From assembly GCA_023251435.1 (NCBI GenBank), contig JAHEYU010000056.1, positions 1 to 42,306 of the forward strand: a DNA stretch of 42,306 bases. Reading direction: 5' to 3'. A program made the translations under genes and the position numbers. The notes under the pieces were generated by a model. That model was not told the origin of the DNA. It saw only the letters and a program-made list of their open reading frames with translations, and searched no databases. Shown here piece by piece: positions 8,135 to 15,631 of this stretch. Origin of the DNA: Bacteroidota bacterium. GTDB taxonomy: Bacteria > Bacteroidota > Bacteroidia > Bacteroidales > Prolixibacteraceae. Every line of letters begins with the position of its first letter. Position 1 is the first letter of the stretch.

Positions 8135-8845
8135 ATGGACATATTAATTGACGACCCGAAAAGTGAACAGCAATTTCGTCAGATTCTGACCCGTGTCCGC
8201 CTGGCTAAAAACGGCGAAACCGTTGATCAGATGAAAGCGCATGGCTTGGTTTACAAAGTTAACTGGGGCGCATCCATTATTTCGTTGCGCGAAATTGCAA
8301 AGCAATACGAGCCCAATCATTTGCTGGCCCTGAAGTTGTGGAATAAACAATGGAGAGAAACCATGATTTTGGCAGCCATGATCGATGTGCCGGGTGAAGT
8401 AACCGAAGAACAGATGGATTACTGGACCAAAAGCATTGAAACTACCGAGATTGCAGAGACTTTAAATACTTTTCTGTGGGTTAAAACCCGGTTTGCATTT
8501 GTGAAATCCCTTGAATGGTGTCGTGGCAAGAAACATTTGGTTCGTTTCGCAGGTTTGCACCTGATGGGGCGGCTGGCAATTGCCGAAAAGTCAGCAATCG
8601 ACGAACTTTTTGAACCATTCTTCGACGTTTTGTCACCTTTAGCCAAAGACCCGAACCTGAAACTGGTTTTTTACCGTTCGTTTATTTTACTTGGAATGAA
8701 GAGCAAAAGCATGAACGAAACCGCTATTTCGTTTGCCGAAAGTCTGAAAGAACTTGATTCAGAAGCAAGTAACGAATTAAGTGAAATGATTTTAACCGAG
8801 CTACGAAGCGAATACGCAAAAGAACTTTTTGTTAAGAATACTTAA
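8135..8845 (+). CDS. DNA alkylation repair protein-like (AlkD/ALK-HEAT family)
   Basis: This 236-residue all-alpha protein resembles AlkD, a HEAT-repeat DNA glycosylase acting on N3/N7-alkylpurines. The telling segment is L-R-E-I-A-K-Q-Y-x-x-x-H-x-L-A-L-x-L-W-N-x-x-x-R-E-x-M-I-L-A-A-M-I-D (residues 50-84), which aligns with the L..iAk...kn.ela..lW....hE.rilAa.i consensus; T-x-L-W-V-K-T follows near 113. I cannot confirm the catalytic Asp/Trp set of AlkD. It could be a degenerate homologue, since many Bacteroidota copies are. It overlaps the flippase transcript (4-nt gap). Confidence 0.7.
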   Translation: MDILIDDPKSEQQFRQILTRVRLAKNGETVDQMKAHGLVYKVNWGASIISLREIAKQYEPNHLLALKLWNKQWRETMILAAMIDVPGEVTEEQMDYWTKSIETTEIAETLNTFLWVKTRFAFVKSLEWCRGKKHLVRFAGLHLMGRLAIAEKSAIDELFEPFFDVLSPLAKDPNLKLVFYRSFILLGMKSKSMNETAISFAESLKELDSEASNELSEMILTELRSEYAKELFVKNT

Positions 8846-8929
8846 CCCTGATCGGGATTTGCTGAAGTCTCACTATTTTTGGTACAGTTTTTATAAAGTA
8901 AAACGAAACATTAAATTTTAAAACAATGA

Positions 8930-8984
8930 AATAGCCATAAGAGCAAAAGCTCATTCAAACCGAAAATGATTATTTATGGCTATT
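8930..8984. repeat. Nested inverted repeat upstream of the Bax-inhibitor gene
   Basis: AATAGCCATAA (8930-8940) pairs perfectly with TTATGGCTATT (974-984 of the same kilobase, i.e. 8974-8984). The loop begins with a second stem GAGC-aaaa-GCTC (8941-8952). It could be a structured 5' leader element or a remnant repeat; there is no T-tract, so it is not a classical terminator. Confidence 0.5.
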
Positions 8985-9058
8985 CCATGCGTTGGATACT
9001 TGATTGAAATACAATAGTTAATACGAAAATTGCTTAATCAACTTTTAAAAAAAATCAC

Positions 9059-9835
9059 ATGAATCTTACAAAATCATCGAATCCTGTTTTTGGGAAGAAT
9101 ATATTTAGTCAATCGGCAACCACTGCCAGCGACGGAGTGATGACCGTAAACGGAACAATCAATAAAACCGGGCTGATGTTGCTGATTGTTATTTTTGCCG
9201 CCACATTTACATGGCGCAAATTTTTTGGGGCAATCGATCCTGCCAACCCCGGTGTAATGCCATCCGGAATTATGGTTTGGACAATGGTAGGCGCAATTGG
9301 TGGATTAATTACTGCATTGATAACAGCTTTCAGTCCGCGCCGTGCAGCAATGACCGCACCGATTTACGCCGTTTTCCAGGGATTGTTCCTTGGAGCAATT
9401 TCGGCAATGTTCGAAGCTAGATTTCCCGGATTGGTGATGCGTGCCGTTTCGTTAACATTTGGCGTTTTTGCTATCATGCTTTTGCTCTACCGTTCTGGAA
9501 CCATCCGTGCAACAGAGAAATTCAAAACTATCATTTTTGCAGCCACCGGCGGAATCGCGTTGGTTTATCTGGGTAGTTTCATTGCCGGATTGTTTGGCGT
9601 AAATGTTAGCTTCCTGCACGGAAACAGCATGTTGTCAATTGGTATCAGCTTATTTATTGTGGTGGTTGCAGCGCTCAACCTGATCCTCGATTTCGACATG
9701 ATCACACAAGGATCAAATGCACGGGCTCCAAAATACATGGAATGGTATGGCGCTTTTGGTCTGATGGTTACGCTGATCTGGTTATACCTCGAAATGCTCC
9801 GCCTGCTCTCCAAGCTTGCTTCCAACCGCAATTAA
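9059..9835 (+). CDS. Bax inhibitor-1/YccA family membrane protein
   Basis: The product has 258 residues with seven membrane segments from about residue 40 to the C terminus, preceded by a polar N-terminal stretch (N-P-V-F-G-K-N-I-F). The family signature L-D-F-D-M-I-T-Q-G-S (residues 213-222), including the paired Asp of the pH-sensing pore, is present. BI-1 homologues such as YetJ form Ca2+-leak channels, while YccA modulates the FtsH protease. The physiological role in Bacteroidota is not settled. It is monocistronic, ending in a strong intrinsic terminator. Confidence 0.9.
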   Translation: MNLTKSSNPVFGKNIFSQSATTASDGVMTVNGTINKTGLMLLIVIFAATFTWRKFFGAIDPANPGVMPSGIMVWTMVGAIGGLITALITAFSPRRAAMTAPIYAVFQGLFLGAISAMFEARFPGLVMRAVSLTFGVFAIMLLLYRSGTIRATEKFKTIIFAATGGIALVYLGSFIAGLFGVNVSFLHGNSMLSIGISLFIVVVAALNLILDFDMITQGSNARAPKYMEWYGAFGLMVTLIWLYLEMLRLLSKLASNRN

Positions 9836-9864
9836 TTTCAGAAATTACATAGAAATATGGATAA

Positions 9865-9893
9865 AACAGGGACTTCGGTCCCTGTTTTTGTTT
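9865..9893 (+). terminator. Intrinsic terminator after the Bax-inhibitor gene
   Basis: A perfect 9-bp stem, AACAGGGAC (9865-9873) and GTCCCTGTT (9878-9886), closes on a stable TTCG tetraloop and runs into a T-rich tract ending TTTTTG. Confidence 0.9.
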
Positions 9894-9995
9894 GTATTTG
9901 TACGTGCCTTTGATTCCGAGTGCGACTCCAAGTCGCGCCTGGAATTTTGCCGACAAACTGCTGAAAATTTCCCGTTAGGGAAAATCTGTCGGTAA

Positions 9996-10230
9996 TACCG
10001 ATTGAAGAAATGTAACAGTCCAATCCGCGCTTATACCGATTGAAGAAATATAACAGTCCAATCTTCGCAAACTCGATTGGCCTTAATATTTCTATTCATC
10101 GGCATTATACCAGATGGGTCTTTGGACTGATTTGGAATTGCATTTGGTATTACTTGATTGGCCTCAACATTTCTATTCATCGGCATTATACCGCACCTTT
10201 GTACTGATTTAAAATTGCATTTGGTATAAA
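9996..10230. repeat. Array of six related ~30-40 bp units in changing orientation
   Basis: Two near-identical direct 30-bp units sit at 9996-10025 and 10034-10063 (TACCGATTGAAGAAAT ... CAGTCCAATC; one mismatch). Inverted, diverged versions follow at 10075-10112, 10121-10150, 10156-10192 and 10198-10227; the last four also form two 76-81-bp direct repeats. A seventh to ninth unit recurs at 11268-11297, 11309-11324/11663-11684 and 11691-11720. Units are separated by only 8-11 nt and switch orientation, which excludes CRISPR. Confidence 0.75.
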
Positions 10231-10408
10231 ATGCCGATTCGCGAGCCATGTATTGTCCCTTACGGGACAAAAGCTCTACTATTTCAACTTTCTACCGACA
10301 TTGGATTCCTAACGGAACCATATAACAAAATCTAAACAGTTTCTGACTTTGATGTAAACCTTACAGGGCAAACGCATCTAAAAAAGTATTGCACAACTCA
10401 CTTTCTTC

Positions 10409-10525
10409 GGCCTGAAAGGCCAACTTATTCTAGCCCCAGACAACGTCTGGGGTAAAAGAAATGATATCGAAACCGTCCGCGCGACAAGAATAATCAAGGC
10501 AAAAATCTTTTTTCGGACGGAATTG
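10409..10525 (+). repeat. Three-hairpin composite repeat, copy 2
   Basis: Stem 1 is GGCCT-gaa-AGGCC (10409-10421). Stem 2 pairs CCCCAGAC (10434-10441) with GTCTGGGG (10445-10452). Stem 3 pairs CCGTCCG (10473-10479) with CGGACGG (10514-10520), followed by AATTGGAA. The order and spacing match copy 1. Confidence 0.75.
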
Positions 10526-10540
10526 GAATACATACCTCTT

Positions 10541-10660
10541 CGTCCGCAAGAACGATTACCTTTCAAAAAATGTTATTGCACGGACGATTTTAACATCCAT
10601 TTCCCAACCCAGGGCGACACTCCGTTTGCCCTGGGCTAGGATAAACTGGCCTTTCAGGCC
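10541..10660 (-). repeat. Three-hairpin composite repeat, copy 3 (inverted)
   Basis: Read on the minus strand this copy has stem 1 GGCCT/AGGCC (10648-10660), stem 2 CCCAGGGC (10608-10615) with GCCCTGGG (10628-10635), and stem 3 CGTCCG (10541-10546) with CGGACG (10581-10586). It lies tail-to-tail with copy 2. Confidence 0.72.
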
Positions 10661-10807
10661 GTTGGATTGTCTAAATATTATCATTTCAGTTTGAAAAATG
10701 GTATAAAGAATGACCCTGCAAACTGGGGTAGATGAAAAAATTAGACGCGTTTGCCCTGGTAAACCTTATCGTAGTAGTCAAACACTGAAAAAATATACAG
10801 TCCATAA

Positions 10808-11098
10808 ATGAGTCTGCTCCGAAAAGTCAAAAAATAGTCCTGAAAGCCTGCCAGCCGCAGGCAGGGACTGAATCTGAATAACCGTCCCGATAGTAAATCT
10901 GAACGGTAGAATAAAAGCTGAACACGCAACCCTGAAAGGGTTGAATATTAATACACTAAAAGTTCAACCCCTGCCCGAAGCAGGCGGGCTTTCAGGGTTG
11001 TGATTTTGATTTCATTTCTTTTCCACCCCGATTCTCGGGGCGGTTATTCAAATTTTATCCCTTCGGGATAATTAATCAACTTTTCGGAGTGGACTCAT
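10808..11098. mobile_element. MITE-like element with ~20-bp inverted ends
   Basis: ATGAGTCTGCTCCGAAAAGT (10808-10827) is inverted at 11079-11098 with 18 of 20 matches. The roughly 290-bp interior has no gene but holds CAACCCT-gaa-AGGGTTG (10927-10943) and GC-rich CCTGCC/GCAGGCAGG palindromes. No target duplication is evident. It may be a non-autonomous element or a larger REP-type cruciform. Confidence 0.45.
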
Positions 11099-11138
11099 AA
11101 ATGAATAACTGGAAAAAAAGAAGGATGCATGGGGTTTA

Positions 11139-11240
11139 GCCCGGTATGGGCGAAATATTTGTAGCCCAGGGCAAGAATGAAAAAAAAACCGTCCGTGCAA
11201 AATGATTTTCAAGGAATCAACCTTCTTTCGGACGGAATTG
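11139..11240 (+). repeat. Three-hairpin composite repeat, copy 4 (degenerate)
   Basis: Stem 1 is GCCC-ggtat-GGGC (11139-11151), followed by GAAATATTTGTAGCCC as in the other copies. Stem 2 has lost its right arm. Stem 3 is intact: CCGTCCG (11189-11195) with CGGACGG (11229-11235), followed by AATTGAAAT. Confidence 0.7.
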
Positions 11241-11324
11241 AAATCATGTTCAGGAATAGCTACATAATACCGATTGAAGAAATATAACAGTCCAATCTTC
11301 GCTCACTCGATTGGCCTTAACATT

Positions 11325-11662
11325 CCCGCCTGCTGCGGCTACCGTGTACCCACATCTTTATCTTATTGCACACTAAATACTGGCCAATAGGTAAAATAAT
11401 AGAACGCAGATTCACACGGATTTAGCGGATGGAAAACGGATTTATATTCCAATAAATTGGAATGGATTCGAAAAAAGACAAATGGGATAATGGATGATTG
11501 ATACTTTTTTATGCATTTCTTTAGAAAATCATCCCGACTTGTTGGGATGATTTTAATCAGTTTTAATCCGCCAGATCATATTTAATCCGCGTTCCATTGT
11601 TTTTTGTTTTGTATTAGTATTTCCCAATTATTTGTGGGTACACGGTAGCTGCTGCGGGCAGG
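11325..11662. mobile_element. ~338-bp MITE-like insertion inside an older repeat
   Basis: The ends are 30-bp inverted repeats with 26 matches; the inner 17 bases GCTACCGTGTACCCACA are identical on both sides (11338-11354 and its complement near 11633-11649). The element splits a unit of the 9996-type repeat, whose halves lie at 11309-11324 and 11663-11684. The interior has no reading frame. It contains a second imperfect inverted pair (AACGCAGATT near 11403 and AATCCGCGTT near 11585) and a perfect hairpin AAAATCATCCC/GGGATGATTTT (about 11526-11555). Confidence 0.6.
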
Positions 11663-11843
11663 TATATTCATCGGCAATATACCAGAATGAATTTGGACTG
11701 ATTTAGAATTACATTTGGTATAAAATAAAGATTAGAAACAAGTCCATGCAACCCTCTTAACTTCTTGTTTTTCAATCGTTACTATTCATTTTTTTAATCA
11801 AAATCTGCTTGTTTTAAATACATTAATGTTTACAACTAAATTT

Positions 11844-11899
11844 TTTAGTAAATAAACTACTAAATATAGTTTGCAAACTAAATAATATAGTTATATTTG
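11844..11899 (+). promoter_or_regulatory. blaI promoter with two inverted-repeat operators
   Basis: TATATTTG (11892-11899) is a perfect -7 box (TAnnTTTG) and TTTG (11870-11873) the -33 box, spaced 18 nt. The -33 box lies inside a perfect 14-bp palindrome, TAGTTTGCAAACTA (11867-11880). A second inverted repeat, TTTAGTA-N7-TACTAAA, spans 11844-11864. Both share the TAGT/ACTA half-site, as expected for a BlaI-type dimer, so autorepression is likely. Confidence 0.7.
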
Positions 11900-11916
11900 A
11901 ACAAAGCTTTACAACT

Positions 11917-12285
11917 ATGAAACATCTCACCAATCGTGAAGAAGAAATTATGGAAATCTTTTGGGAAAAAGGTTCCCTGTTTGTCAAAGAGGTTATTGAC
12001 CTGCTGACAGACCCCAAACCGCACTACAACACCATTTCGACTATTGTGCGCGGACTCGAAGAAAAAGGTTTTGTCGGCCACGAACAATTTGGAAATACGC
12101 ACCGGTATTTTGCGGTTATCTCGCGCGAAGAATTCAGCCGAAACACCCTGAAAAGCATGGTGGGCAAATACTTCAATCAATCATACTCCTCGGTAGTTTC
12201 GATGTTTGTACAGGAAGAGAAAATCTCGATGGAAGAGATTCAGGAACTGATCAGCCAGGCCGAAAACGCAAAAAAAGATTTATAA
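11917..12285 (+). CDS. BlaI/MecI/CopY-family transcriptional repressor
   Basis: This 122-residue protein has a winged-helix domain over residues 1-70 (L-T-N-R-E-E-E-I-M-E-I-F-W-E-K-G, then H-Y-N-T-I-S-T-I-V-R-G-L-E-E-K-G-F-V as recognition helix and wing start) and a C-terminal helical dimerisation/cleavage region. It is paired with an M56 membrane protease 11 nt downstream, the standard BlaI-BlaR1 layout. In such systems the sensor protease triggers repressor inactivation. Palindromic TAGT/ACTA operators overlap its promoter. No beta-lactamase gene lies nearby, so the regulon need not concern antibiotics. Confidence 0.92.
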   Translation: MKHLTNREEEIMEIFWEKGSLFVKEVIDLLTDPKPHYNTISTIVRGLEEKGFVGHEQFGNTHRYFAVISREEFSRNTLKSMVGKYFNQSYSSVVSMFVQEEKISMEEIQELISQAENAKKDL

Positions 12286-12296
12286 AACCTACCAAT

Positions 12297-14486
12297 ATGA
12301 ATACTTTTCTGATTTATATTCTGGAATCAACCATCTGCATCAGTGTGTTTTACCTGTTGTTCAGGGTGCTGATGCGAAAAGAAACTTCGTTTGCAGTCAA
12401 CCGGGCAACCTTGCTAACTATTGTGGTAGCTTCGGTGATTGTTCCATTGGTGCAGTTGCCGCAACTGATGCAAACGCCCGTGCATGTTGAACTGATTCCT
12501 GAATTCTCGGAAAGTAAAGTACAGATTCAAAACCTGCCCGCAACAGAAAATGCAACATCTTTTGAGGTTCAGCAACATATTGGCGAAGCTGCAACGGCAA
12601 CAAACGAGCTGACGATTCCGCTGGAAACGTTGCTTCGGTATTTTTATCTGGCAGGTGTGCTGGTGGCGCTCCTGCTTTTTATCCGGAATGTTATCCTGAT
12701 TTTCATGCTTTCGCGGAAAGCAACAGTGCAGCAAATGGACGGCTACCGGTTGCTGATTGTTGACCGCGAAGTACCCAGTTTTGCATTTGGTCGTTCGGTG
12801 GTTATTTCGCAGACAGATTACGACGCTCATGGTTCGGCCATTCTGGCGCACGAACAGGCGCATATCCGGCAGAATCATTTTGTCGATTTGCTGCTGCTCG
12901 AACTGGTCAGAACTATTCATTGGTTTAACCCGGCGGTTTACGCGCTAATCGGCGACATGAAAGAAATCCACGAGTTTCAGGCCGACGAGCAAACCCTTCA
13001 TTCAGGCATCGATGCAACCCAATATCAATTACTCGTTATTCAAAAAGGAGTCGGGCCAAGGCGGTTCGCCCTTGCAAACAGTTTTAATCATTGTCAAATT
13101 AAAAAAAGAATTACCATGATGAACAAATCAAAAACCAGTAAAGCATGGCGTTGGAAGGTGGCGACCTTTCTCCCATTGCTTGCCCTGCTGCTGATGGCTT
13201 TCGGCAACAGGAGCGAAAAAGTTCCTCCTAAAGAGAGTCTCTTTACTCCAATTATTTCTGAAATATCCCAGGATTCTGTTAAAGTGTGGACAGAATCAGA
13301 TTTTAAGGTATTTACAAAAGAAAACAAAGAAGAAGCATTCTTTAAAAACCAGGTTTTAGTAAATTTTCAGATTGATGCGAATTCTAAAATCACTGTTGAT
13401 GGTGCTAGCTTAAGCTTGGCTGAAGTTTCTTCCTATGTTAAGAAATGGTTCAATTATAACTATGCTGAGCAAAGAGAATGGATCCACTTTCAAAAGATAA
13501 CAGTGAATGGAAAAACCCGGATGTTGCCAATGTCTGTCGTTACAGTTCGAAAAGACCCTGCAGCGAATCAGTCTGATTTTCTAAAACTACTGAATGTGGT
13601 TGCAAACACTGTGCTGCAAATCAGAGGCGATTATTCACAGGATATTTATGGAAATTTGTATCAAAAAATTACTCCGGCACAAAGAAAGGAAATTGATAAG
13701 TTAATTCCGATGAAAGTAGCTGTAACTCATGCCGTAATGATCAGTTCCATGATTGTCCCACCACCTCCAAGACCGCAAATTATAATTCAAATCAGAAAGG
13801 ATGGTAATTATATGGACAATAAATTGTGCTCTCTGGAAGAGATAGGCAAAAAGGCTGAATTATTGTATAAAAAAAATTCCAATGGAGTTGCTAGTCTGAA
13901 GGTAGAATCAGATGTCCCAATGTCTCGGGTTACTGAAGTTAAAGAAGTTCTTCGCAACTCAAAAGTGTTGAATGTTAATCAATCAATAGTAAAAACAGAT
14001 TTAAGTAAGCCTTCAACTCTACCACCGCCGCAGATTACAATTCAAATTAGAGAAGATGGCAATTACATCAATAATAAATCATACACTCTTGAAGGAATTA
14101 CTGAAAAGCTGAAGGCACTATCTATCAATAATTTGGATAAGGTTTATTATCTCGTTGATGATCCAATGCCGCAGAATCGTATTGACGAAGTTAAGACGGC
14201 TGTTAATAAAGTAACAGATAATTTCAAAAAACTTACACCTCCACCGCCTCCACCGCCAAACGTAATAGATATGGGTTTTCGCATAACTATCATCAAAGAT
14301 GCTTTCCGGGTAAATAGAAAATCACGCACACTTAGCGAGATAGAAAAAATGCTAGAAGATATTGATCCTAAAAAGGAATTCATACAAATTGACACACATT
14401 CTACTTCGAGTAAAGAATTGCAATCATCGCTCAAAGATTTGCTTGAAAAGAAAGGTATAAGCTATCAGATACTCTGGTCGAATTGA
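12297..14486 (+). CDS. BlaR1-like M56 membrane metalloprotease with C-terminal ExbD-like repeats
   Basis: The protein has 729 residues with membrane segments near 3-23, 38-56, 110-136 and 288-303. The gluzincin site is A-H185-E186-Q-A-H189 with the third ligand in E226-F-Q-A-D, between membrane segments 3 and 4 as in M56 peptidases. The long extracytoplasmic part carries repeated units resembling the ExbD/TolR periplasmic fold: about 350-440 (the most diverged), 494-565, 578-645 and 658-726. They are separated by Pro-rich linkers (P-P-P-P-R-P, L-P-P-P, P-P-P-P-P-P-P). Each unit has the I-x-I-(K/R)-x-D-G-N-Y-x-x-N-K pattern or a variant. No TonB C-terminal or beta-lactam-binding domain is visible. 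It should sense an envelope signal and relieve BlaI repression. Confidence 0.85.
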   Translation: MNTFLIYILESTICISVFYLLFRVLMRKETSFAVNRATLLTIVVASVIVPLVQLPQLMQTPVHVELIPEFSESKVQIQNLPATENATSFEVQQHIGEAATATNELTIPLETLLRYFYLAGVLVALLLFIRNVILIFMLSRKATVQQMDGYRLLIVDREVPSFAFGRSVVISQTDYDAHGSAILAHEQAHIRQNHFVDLLLLELVRTIHWFNPAVYALIGDMKEIHEFQADEQTLHSGIDATQYQLLVIQKGVGPRRFALANSFNHCQIKKRITMMNKSKTSKAWRWKVATFLPLLALLLMAFGNRSEKVPPKESLFTPIISEISQDSVKVWTESDFKVFTKENKEEAFFKNQVLVNFQIDANSKITVDGASLSLAEVSSYVKKWFNYNYAEQREWIHFQKITVNGKTRMLPMSVVTVRKDPAANQSDFLKLLNVVANTVLQIRGDYSQDIYGNLYQKITPAQRKEIDKLIPMKVAVTHAVMISSMIVPPPPRPQIIIQIRKDGNYMDNKLCSLEEIGKKAELLYKKNSNGVASLKVESDVPMSRVTEVKEVLRNSKVLNVNQSIVKTDLSKPSTLPPPQITIQIREDGNYINNKSYTLEGITEKLKALSINNLDKVYYLVDDPMPQNRIDEVKTAVNKVTDNFKKLTPPPPPPPNVIDMGFRITIIKDAFRVNRKSRTLSEIEKMLEDIDPKKEFIQIDTHSTSSKELQSSLKDLLEKKGISYQILWSN

Positions 14487-14498
14487 TTAGAATAAGAA

Positions 14499-14538
14499 AA
14501 GCTGCCAGCTTTGGTGCGTCTCCTTTGCTGGCAGTTTA
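14499..14538. terminator. Stem-loop after the M56 gene (family copy H1)
   Basis: CTGCCAGC (14502-14509) pairs with GCTGGCAG (14527-14534), extended by A/T pairs and a G-T wobble, and is followed by TTTAAAATATT. The 14-nt loop TTTGGTGCGTCTCC recurs exactly at 17727-17740. It is placed as a terminator of the blaI-M56 operon. Confidence 0.65.
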
Positions 14539-14647
14539 AAATATTGCCAAACAATACAAAACATCAATTGGTGACAAAGACCAACCAAAAAGAATTGGGC
14601 GACACTGAAGAGCCAAAGGAGTAGGCGTACTTTAAGAATAACACATC

Positions 14648-15319
14648 ATGAAACTAAAAAACTATTTAAGCTTGACTGTCCTGTTAATAATTACAACAGC
14701 GTCACATGCTCAAATATTTGGAGCAAAAGCCGGTTTGAACCTATCAACCATGCTATTGAAAGATAATGATGGAAACTATAGTGACGATTTTAAGAAGAAT
14801 CCTGGTTTTCATGTTGGTGTTACCGGCGAATTGCCACTTACAGAAATGTTTTCAGTTGAAACAGGTGTACTTCTCACAACCAAAGGGTTAAAAATAAATC
14901 AGGTAGTAAAAACGCCTTTGGGTGTAACAACTGAAACAAAAGCGACAATGAATATTTTTTATTTAGACATTCCATTCACGGGAAAAGCATATTTTGACGT
15001 TGGAAGTACTAAAATTTATGGGGTTTTGGGGCCATACATCGGAATGGGGTTGAGTGGTAAAAACAAATATGAAATAACCGAAGAGGGAAACACAAGAACC
15101 GGCGAGAATAACATTAGTTGGGGATCAGGGGAAAGTGATTACAAAAGATTGGATTTTGGATTAACAGCTGGATCGGGAGTTGAGATTAAATCTATTCAAA
15201 TCGGTCTGTCTTATAGTTTAGGATTGGCAAATATTTCAAACCAATCAGTAAATGGCAGTAAATTTAGCAATAGGATTTTAGGGATATCAGTAGGTTATAA
15301 ATTTGTACAAAGCCATTAA
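14648..15319 (+). CDS. Outer-membrane beta-barrel protein, PorT family
   Basis: This 223-residue protein has a clear signal peptide (M-K-L-K-N-Y-L-S-L-T-V-L-L-I-I-T-T-A-S-H-A-Q). The mature part starts F-G-A-K-A-G-L-N-L-S-T, the usual PorT/OMP_b-brl_2 opening, and has alternating amphipathic strands to the end (G-I-S-V-G-Y-K-F). It is predicted to be an eight-stranded barrel in the outer membrane. The family is very common in Bacteroidota and its cargo is unknown. It stands alone between two stem-loops. Confidence 0.88.
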   Translation: MKLKNYLSLTVLLIITTASHAQIFGAKAGLNLSTMLLKDNDGNYSDDFKKNPGFHVGVTGELPLTEMFSVETGVLLTTKGLKINQVVKTPLGVTTETKATMNIFYLDIPFTGKAYFDVGSTKIYGVLGPYIGMGLSGKNKYEITEEGNTRTGENNISWGSGESDYKRLDFGLTAGSGVEIKSIQIGLSYSLGLANISNQSVNGSKFSNRILGISVGYKFVQSH

Positions 15320-15371
15320 AACAGCTTAACACTGTATGTTGGTAAAATATGATCTGTTCTGTTAGTTTAGA

Positions 15372-15416
15372 AAAGCTGTCGGCTTGGTTTCTTCCTTGCT
15401 GGCAGCTTTATTTTTG
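15372..15416. terminator. Stem-loop after the PorT gene (family copy H2)
   Basis: AAAGCTGTCGGC (15372-15383) pairs along 12 positions with GCTGGCAGCTTT (15398-15409), using two G-T wobbles, and is followed by ATTTTTG. It is related to the stem-loops at 14499 and 17715 but has a different loop. Confidence 0.7.
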
Positions 15417-15424
15417 CCTGGAAT

Positions 15425-15453
15425 GAGTCCGGGCCCGACTCGAAGCCGGACTC
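15425..15453. repeat. GC-rich inverted repeat
   Basis: GAGTCCGG (15425-15432) pairs with CCGGACTC (15446-15453) around a gcccgactcgaa-type loop. A sister motif, GCGACT-cca-AGTCGC, is at 9922-9936. The rest of the 15320-15631 gap, apart from the stem-loop before and the operators after, shows nothing I can name. Confidence 0.55.
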
Positions 15454-15537
15454 GGACTAAAAAAATGGGGAATTACAATTACAACAGAATGTTGAGGTTT
15501 AATTTAAACGTTTTGCGCCATGCCAGGTGCAGCACCC

Positions 15538-15627
15538 GAGCGTAAAGTTTACTCTTGAGTATTGGATGAGTGTAAAAATTCACTAAATTTACCCTTGTTT
15601 GTTTGACGAGCGTAAAATTTACCTTTG
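15538..15627 (+). promoter_or_regulatory. Promoter and repeated GTAAA/TTTAC operators of the first Fic gene
   Basis: Three GAG(C/T)GTAAA units occur at 15538, 15568 and 15608. The first and third form GTAAA-n-TTTAC (15542-15552 and 15612-15622). The middle one has GTAAA (15572-15576) and TTTAC (15588-15592) further apart. A -7 box TACCTTTG (15620-15627) with TTTG at 15598-15601 (18-nt spacer) overlaps the last operator half. The start codon follows only 4 nt later, so the leader would be extremely short. Confidence 0.55.
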
Positions 15628-15631
15628 AGTC

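Larger units (their letters stand above)
9836..11916. other. Gene-free island of short palindromic and nested repeats
   Basis: No reading frame here has a recognisable protein; all are short and repeat-derived. The island holds the terminator above and small perfect hairpins: TTTCCC-gtta-GGGAAA (9968-9983), TTGTCCC-ttac-GGGACAA (10253-10270) and TTATCCC-ttc-GGGATAA (11055-11071). It also holds an array of related 30-bp units, three copies of the three-hairpin composite and two elements with inverted ends, each listed separately. The last 100 nt carry the blaI promoter and operators. Confidence 0.8.

Noticed and set aside
9996-10230. Possible CRISPR array
   Set aside because: Repeat units change orientation, diverge strongly and are separated by only 8-11 nt; no cas genes are in the window.
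10031-10929. Minus-strand reading frames of 60-80 codons in the repeat island
   Set aside because: They consist of repeat-derived sequence, share no family features and have no conserved start context.
11917-14486. Beta-lactam resistance locus
   Set aside because: BlaI and M56 proteins are present but no beta-lactamase or penicillin-binding sensor domain is; the pair is more likely a general envelope-signal switch.
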